Source of the DNA: Roridomyces roridus
Taxonomy: Eukaryota > Basidiomycota > Agaricomycetes > Agaricales > Mycenaceae
DNA length: 64,000 nt
NCBI GenBank assembly: GCA_029378245.1
Contig: JARKIF010000020.1
Location: 62,001 to 126,000, forward strand
Direction of reading: 5' to 3'
The notes beneath the pieces were generated by a model that did no database searches, had not been told where the DNA came from, and saw only the letters and a list, made by a program, of their open reading frames with translations. This document shows, piece after piece, positions 58,297 through 64,000 of this stretch (the first letter of the stretch is position 1; each line of letters opens with the position of its first letter). Made by a program: the position numbers and the translations under genes.

Positions 58297-58966
58297 ATGT
58301 TCCCTATCTTCACAACGCTCGTCGTTGCAATCCTCAGCACGAGCCTGATCAAAGGTATGTGAGCCTCCTGTACGACAACATCTGATAAAGTGCTCACCCT
58401 CGAGCCAGAGACATCCGGGGCGACCACCATCAACTTCGTGTCCCCGGATGAGCCAGGCACTAGTATAATTCGCGCCGGCGAGACCCTGCGTATCATACCA
58501 GGAGCAGCGAATTTCAACGACGCAACGACATACGTGCTGATAGACGCGGTGTCCTCCGTGGTCGTTGTCGAGCCAAGCACGACGATCGTCGAGGTGGCAT
58601 TTCCGACGACATTCACCGGTATGGATTCCCTCCTGCAAATGCTCAAAAATTTCATGTTGATCTGAATTAGCAACGTACGTCGGCGACGCCTCTGGTGCTA
58701 CCATCGAATGGGGCGCAGACGAAAGCCACAGCGCACTCGGTGCAGTGGAGACTTGCGGTTTTGGCACAAATGGGATCGGCACTTGCGGGGAGACCTTGCC
58801 TGTTGATGTCTTTCCTGAGGAGACGATTGTGATTGAGTACACAGGTAGTGTCGTGGCATACGCAATCCCGTCTGTACCTTCGTCTGCGAGCCGCATGTCG
58901 GCGGGTATTGAGTTCGGGATGGCGGTGGCGGTTGGGATCTTGTGGCTGATATGTACTTCGATATGA
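58297..58966 (+). CDS. Putative secreted, surface-anchored protein
   Basis: About 193 aa in exons 58297-58354, 58391-58618 and 58671-58966. A signal peptide (MFPIFTTLVVAILSTSLI) leads into a Thr/Ser/Val-rich beta-type sequence. Then come two Cys (ETCGFGTNGIGTCGE), a Ser-rich stretch (SVPSSASRMSAG) and a hydrophobic end (GMAVAVGILWLICTSI). The end fits a GPI-anchor signal. The first intron, 36 nt, is unusually short for this genome, so the exon 1 border could differ. No family recognised; cell-wall or membrane surface is the likely site. Confidence 0.6.
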
Positions 58967-59905
58967 ATGGACACGGATGTATGGATATAGGAGGAGGATA
59001 GCGCATACGGAGGGAGAGCGGCCAGCTACGAAGGGATTGCAAAACGATGAGTGAGATGCACACCGAGAAAAGGAGGTAACGCACGACGAAACTCAATGCT
59101 CTCCTCCTTGAAAAACTCGTGTAGGTGCATGCAAGCAGGCTCACCCGCCACGGGAGCACGAAAAGGAGAGCGCAAAAGACGAGCTGCACGACGGAAGTGG
59201 ACATGATGAATCGAAAGGGTCTTTCCGACTCTTTCGCAGAGTAAGGCTAGAAAGGCAGGTGGGAAGTGGGGCAAAGGAGATTGGGGGAGGACATACTTAC
59301 GACGAATCCGTCCCATCTCCTCTCTCTCTCGTATTACGCATCCTCCTGGGCGTGCACACGTCGGAGCCAAGAAATCGGGCGATATCGGATGGCTGCGTTC
59401 GTGGACCCTGTAGCGAGGGAGTAAGTCGGGGGGCTGCAGCCAGGATCCTGGCCTCAGGTTCCTAGGCAGTCAGAGTCGCTGGGTCACGGAGGGTCGGGTT
59501 GGAGGACATGGTGGTCGCCGTCAAAGAAGGACGCTGTTATGTCAGCCACCCTTCCTTTTCTCGTCATCGACGCCCATCCACAAAACACACTGAGCTTCGC
59601 TTGAATCTGAGCGTCGCGGCTCGAGAATACAACGACGAGCAATGCTGAAGTCCCCACTGCAGCCCGAAGAACCGCTGAAAACGGGACGTTAGATCAGACT
59701 TCCGCGCTTACGCGTCGACTCTGAGGGCAGCGGTACGGAGTCTCACCGCGTCCTCGGTGAGCAGCTTCTCAAGCCCAGGCTCGCTACGCGTCACGGCAAG
59801 CTTCAAGAGAGCACGTTGACCGACTTAAGTCTCACGCCGGAAAGACCTTTTTGAGCAGCGGGCGCAAGGTGCGGAATCTTAAAATCTCAGTAACATGCCA
59901 CTCAC
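58967..59905 (-). other. Unresolved 3' exons of the long minus-strand gene
   Basis: Coding-like minus-strand pieces continue (RTLRPLLKK, AVTRSEPGLEKLLTEDA, VLRAAVGTSALLVVVFSS near 59600-59880), joined by plausible GT...AG borders. I could not settle the final stop, nor whether 59026-59370 belongs to a different gene. Confidence 0.35.
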
Positions 59906-61747
59906 AGAAACAGATACAATTCGCAGGCAATACAGACGCTGGGACGGTACGGATAGGCATGGATGGATACATCTTCGTATTCTTCGTCTTCTTCCCCGAC
60001 TTGACGCCCGTCCGACGATACGGTCAGGCTCGCTCGAGACTTTCAATCTGTTTGACCTCGCATGAGCATACGACCACAATCTCGAGAGCAAAGACGACTC
60101 ACAAGGCATCGGACGAAGAGCTCCCTTGGCACGAGTACCCGAGCCCGATGCGCTCTTCCCCTTCCTCCCCCTCGACTTGCGCTGCGAATCCTCGTCGTGA
60201 GTCTCCCGTATGCCATAAGTTACATTGGAATCGTCCTCACCTCGCCAAGAAAAGGGATCCCAGGGCACCGCCCTCCATCGCGATGCTTCTGCCAAAGGCC
60301 CGGATACCACTTGCGCCTTTGGTCCAGCTGGATCTGCTTCGTGCAGCCTTTGCAGATGACGTGGTGCTCTTCGAAACTCTCCACCCAGACCTCGTTCTGC
60401 AGATATTCGTATCGTTCTTCTGCACTGTGGCAACTCTTCTTCTTCACGCGGGGCGGAGGCAGGAATGCGCTCGACTGGACGGTGACGGTGGCCTTGGACG
60501 AGACACGCCCACCTGGATTGGTGAGGGTACGGGCGGTCTTGTTGGTGGTGGTGGCACGAGTCGTCGGGCGACAAAGTTCGTCAGCCTTGTGCGTCGTGCT
60601 CGAATCGACCGTGGGCGACGCGAGAGGGGTGTGCTCGCGCATTGAGAGTAGCACCTCGGCAGCCTGCTGAACCGCTCGATGGTCGGCGAGGCTAAATGCG
60701 TGTGAATGTGGGTGGCATCATCGAGATACAATCCGACTCACTGATTTCCCTCTCCATTATAGTTCTTGAAGCCGTCCATGAGGCTGGCGGTGCATTCTCC
60801 TTCGTAGGGCGGCGCGAGATGATACGTCCTGTTGTCAGTCCCATCAAAGTCGACCGGGAGCGAATCCCTTTGCGAGGTCAGAGTCAGAAAACCCGGGTGG
60901 CACGGACGAGACTCACGTCGACTCGCAGCAGGACTCGTCTACGTCTTTATGGTCGACACTGCTGAGGCGTTCGCGTGAATAAGTATCATGAATTTCAGAC
61001 GAGGGAGGCCACTCACAGATTCGTCCCTAGAATCATGCCCTGGAAGACGGTCACGAAGCTGGCACCATAGCTCCCCGCGTTGGGAGGCACGGGATGATGC
61101 GCCTCGTCGTCGTGTGTCCCATCGAGGTCCGCCGTCCACGAGTTGCTTCGCGAGGTCAGAGCCGAAAGAATCCGGGTGGCACAGATTGTACTCACGTCGA
61201 CCGACAGTGGGACAACTTTGGGTGCAGCTTGATGTCCTCCTTCAAAATCGTCTTGGCCCACCGATGGGCGGGGCTGCGTAGGCCGTTAACGACGACGAGA
61301 AGAACACGATGAGGCGGGGTGACACGTACATGGTCACGGCGTGGTTAGCGAGCGTCGGCTCTTGAGTCGGGGGCCTCCAGCGTTGGAGAGGGCAGTTGTG
61401 GGTCCCACTGGTGTCATCAGCACTGGCGCAGGCGGGGAGAGGAGAGTGAAACGCACCTGGCGAGGCGGCCGGGACAGACCGGCTCGTGGATCTTGACCAG
61501 CGCAGCGATGGCACCGAGGGGGTCGGTCCCGTCCCAGCGGTAGACGTGCCCGCATCCAGGGCGCCCGCACGGCTGGTTTACAGGTCGAAAGGCGGGCAGC
61601 TCTTGGGTTGGTGGCATGGCGAACGACATGGACAGCCTGGTAGCGGTGCGACGGCTTTTCTGGGTGGGGGGAGATGGGGGAAGAGGAAAAAGGTGGGCGC
61701 ACAAACTCGCACATGATGCAGCCAGGTTGGTGTGGATCACGACTCAT
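59906..61747 (-). CDS. Multi-exon protein with zinc-finger-like C/H motifs, exon duplication
   Basis: Ten exons that join in phase: 61747-61703, 61659-61457, 61407-61330, 61273-61196, 61145-61017, 60958-60917, 60867-60742, 60691-60241, 60202-60103, 60032-59906, giving about 460 codons before the unresolved 3' end. Near the N-terminus CGRPGCGHVYRWDGTDP and PVCPGRL suggest a zinc site. Exon 8 carries VICKGCTKQIQLDQRRKWYP followed by GLWQKHRDGGRCP, a Cys2-His-Cys pattern seen in fungal proteins of unknown function. An acidic stretch EEDEEYED and a CIACELY motif follow. No catalytic domain is seen. A DNA- or chromatin-related role is conceivable only because of the zinc-like motifs. Exons 4-5 and 6-7 look like tandem copies. 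Confidence 0.6.
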
Positions 61748-64000
61748 TGTTTCCGTTTGGGCTAAATCTGATTGTCAGAGTGGTTCTTTCTCCTTTGGGG
61801 CCCGACTCTTTGGCGTGGATGGCGCTTGGGCCATGGGTGGCATCGGAGCACGGGCCTAGCCCGACATGCGGCCAGTGTTTTCCCAGCCCCGATTTCTGCA
61901 GCAGCCTCAGAGCGGCTGGTCATCCTCTCCGCCCTTTGGTGGCTCGTTGACCTGACTGTGCGCCCGTGTGCCTCTGTATTCAGAGTCGACGGGGAGAAAA
62001 CCCGGCTTTGTCTGAAAACTCGCCTCGCCATAGGCCAAGGGTAGCATGCTCCCTATTCGCAGCGACTTGACCTCCAGCCATGTGTAGACCTTATCCTCCA
62101 AACGAATACTTGCCACCGGTCTTCGACCTCGAATCTCGATCGCGATGTATTTAATATCCTTGTGTGAGCTTTCCCAATCCTCAGTCAAAACAGGCGACAA
62201 ATTGACCCTTTCCTGGCTGTCCTAGCACTATCGAGTCTGCGTCCTGCCTCGGACACTATTCATCCCAATCTCCCCGAAATTGATAAATTGATCATGATTC
62301 TCACGCCCGACCTTTACAATTCCGTCATCTTTTCTCACCGAGGCTGCCATCACTCTCACGTTCCCGACGTGCCCAGAACGATCCTTCTGTCTAGGACACA
62401 ACCGACTCATGATCCTCCATAATTCTATGTTTCTCAAGCATCTCCCGTCAGCTCCTCAGTTTCAGTGAATGTACATAGTCCGCCGGTCAGTCTCTCGCTC
62501 CCATTGACTCCACTCCCGCTTACCGACAACACGCTGCCTCGAGGCTGGACCGCATCAGAATTCCAGTCCTTGTTCCCGTCCGGGAATATTTTTCCCTGTT
62601 GCCAACCGTGAACGCTGGCATTGAGGTAGTGTTTGACAGTCCGTCGGAGTACCTCGTGGAGCCAGTCGTCAAGTATACATACATGGTACGTCGTGATTGG
62701 CACCCTCATTTTTGACTAACTAGTACCAGGTCATGACTGAAGGGCTCAGGGCAAGTATGCTCTACCTCCCTCCCTCCTGCCCCCGCCGTTGAAGAGCGTT
62801 CTACTTTCCCAGGTTAGAGACATGGAGGGCTCTCTCCCGGCCCCTGTACGCGCACAATTGGTCCGTCCACGCCGATCAGCACGCGTATGTGTCCTGCCAA
62901 TCCCCGATCCGCATGTCCACCGAGAGGCTAGTGTTATCGTAATCTTACCGATGGTGCTCAACGCCGAGGAGTCCATTTGTTAATGGCCGACTCATTGCAC
63001 TTGCCAGGCGACGTCCCCGCGTCTCTGGGGCTTGATTGAAGCGTGCGTTTCTTGCGCTAGAGCTTATCCTCATCATCTGGCAAACCCTCGCCTAGGTGAG
63101 CTATCGTGTTCTCTGCCTGGCTTGGCCCCTCTGTTACCCCACGCTTCGCTCACGCCAAAGAAGCGCTCCGCCGATCCCGGCGTACAAGGAACCTCCCGAA
63201 CACCTCGCTGCTTTCATCGATCGGCAAGCGGTGAATCCACAGAGCGGCGTCTTGTGCGCCTTGAGTTATTGTTTGATGCCCTGGTGCAGCGTGTCGCTAA
63301 CAAGGTTAATAGACTTGGCTGCCAGTTTGCGGCGGACTCGAAGCAGTGGACTAAGAGCGGGGCGGAGTCTCCAGCTTCCTCGGATTCATTGGCGTGTTCA
63401 TCTGTGAATGCCTGCACTCTCGGCTTCTTCGACGTGAGCACCACGCTAGATATCCAGTTGTGCGTTTGCCTGATATACTCTTCTAGTGCGTGAGCGAGAA
63501 GACTATGAACGCGATCCCTCGGACTTGGAAAGCGCAAGCCCCGTTAGCACAAGGCGTTGGTGTGGACCCGCCTTATCTTCTACCCCCGAGCTGGCGTGGA
63601 TGTGGGCGCTGGTGGAATATGCTCACGGAAAGATCTACCGGCAAGCTCTGTGCTCGTGATTCCAGTTGTCAACTCGATTTATTCATTATTTCAACTGCCC
63701 TTCAGGAAAACCATGTGCGGTGATCGCGTGCTCCTCAAGTCCGAAATACGGATCGCTCGCTCGCTCGCAACCGTCGGCCTCAGTGACTCAGTCATTTCGC
63801 GTTCCGAACTTCGGGAATCGCAATTGGATCATTCATTCCGTCCTACCCGTTTTGAATGCTGCTCGGATTTAGTGGGAACGGTGCTGCATCTCACTTGCTC
63901 AGACTTGTTCTATTTGAACCAGATCCGCAGATCGCAATTAGGACTCGTGCCTCGCGTGGCGCGGGACTTGCGCGGGACGGCTAAACTGTGGTGCCGTAGT
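61748..64000. other. No recognisable gene
   Basis: Short frames on both strands. Candidate exon-like pieces near 62790-62980 and 63030-63490 show no domain and no joint reading frame. Confidence 0.45.

Noticed and set aside
1..64000. CRISPR arrays, rRNA genes, riboswitches, bacterial-type operons
   Set aside because: None seen; the sequence is eukaryotic with spliceosomal introns.

Overview
The window is nuclear DNA of a filamentous basidiomycete, most probably an Agaricomycete. Real genes are broken by many short GT...AG introns, mostly 47-85 nt. The gene content is also typical of that group: an F-box/LRR-like protein, a TPR-CHAT protein, a Tnp2-type CACTA transposase, an alpha-kinase, an integrase-core protein, a Helitron Rep/helicase and a flavin monooxygenase. 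I saw no prokaryotic operons, CRISPR array or rRNA. All exon structures were inferred by eye from splice motifs and reading-frame continuity; none was checked by a database search.

Layout. 0-5 kb: an F-box/LRR-like gene, a decayed reading frame and a two-finger GATA factor, then a 53-bp near-perfect palindrome. 5-8 kb: a hAT-type MITE with a perfect 8-bp target duplication inside a larger inverted repeat, one copy of a dispersed repeat, and a 19-bp minisatellite. 8.4-16.2 kb (minus): one TPR-CHAT gene stretched by two insertions; one looks like an insertion into an exon that now behaves as an intron. 19.9-25.1 kb: a complete CACTA/Tnp2 transposon with two divergent intact genes, inserted in an exon of a minus-strand host gene. 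28.3-33.6 kb: a 5.2-kb transposon with 118-bp terminal inverted repeats and a 6-bp target duplication, carrying an integrase-type DDE gene and, divergently, an alpha-kinase gene. 37.4-44.7 kb: a Helitron Rep/helicase with a C-terminal USP-like domain and two frameshifts. 45.1-45.7 kb: a second hAT-type MITE. 45.8-48.2 kb (minus): a flavin monooxygenase with an in-frame stop. 51.4-52.3 kb: a MITE with perfect 55-bp inverted repeats. 54-62 kb: a glycosyltransferase-like type II membrane protein, a small secreted four-cysteine protein, a putative surface-anchored protein and a long minus-strand gene with an exon duplication.

How it fits together. This is a transposon-rich compartment with at least seven elements whose ends and target duplications can be read to the base or nearly so. 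Several are young: perfect TIRs, perfect duplications and intact transposase frames. The strongest candidate for an undescribed system is the integrase plus alpha-kinase element. The next most interesting point is the CHAT gene, where an LTR-like insertion supplies its own GT...AG borders and adds exactly one codon.
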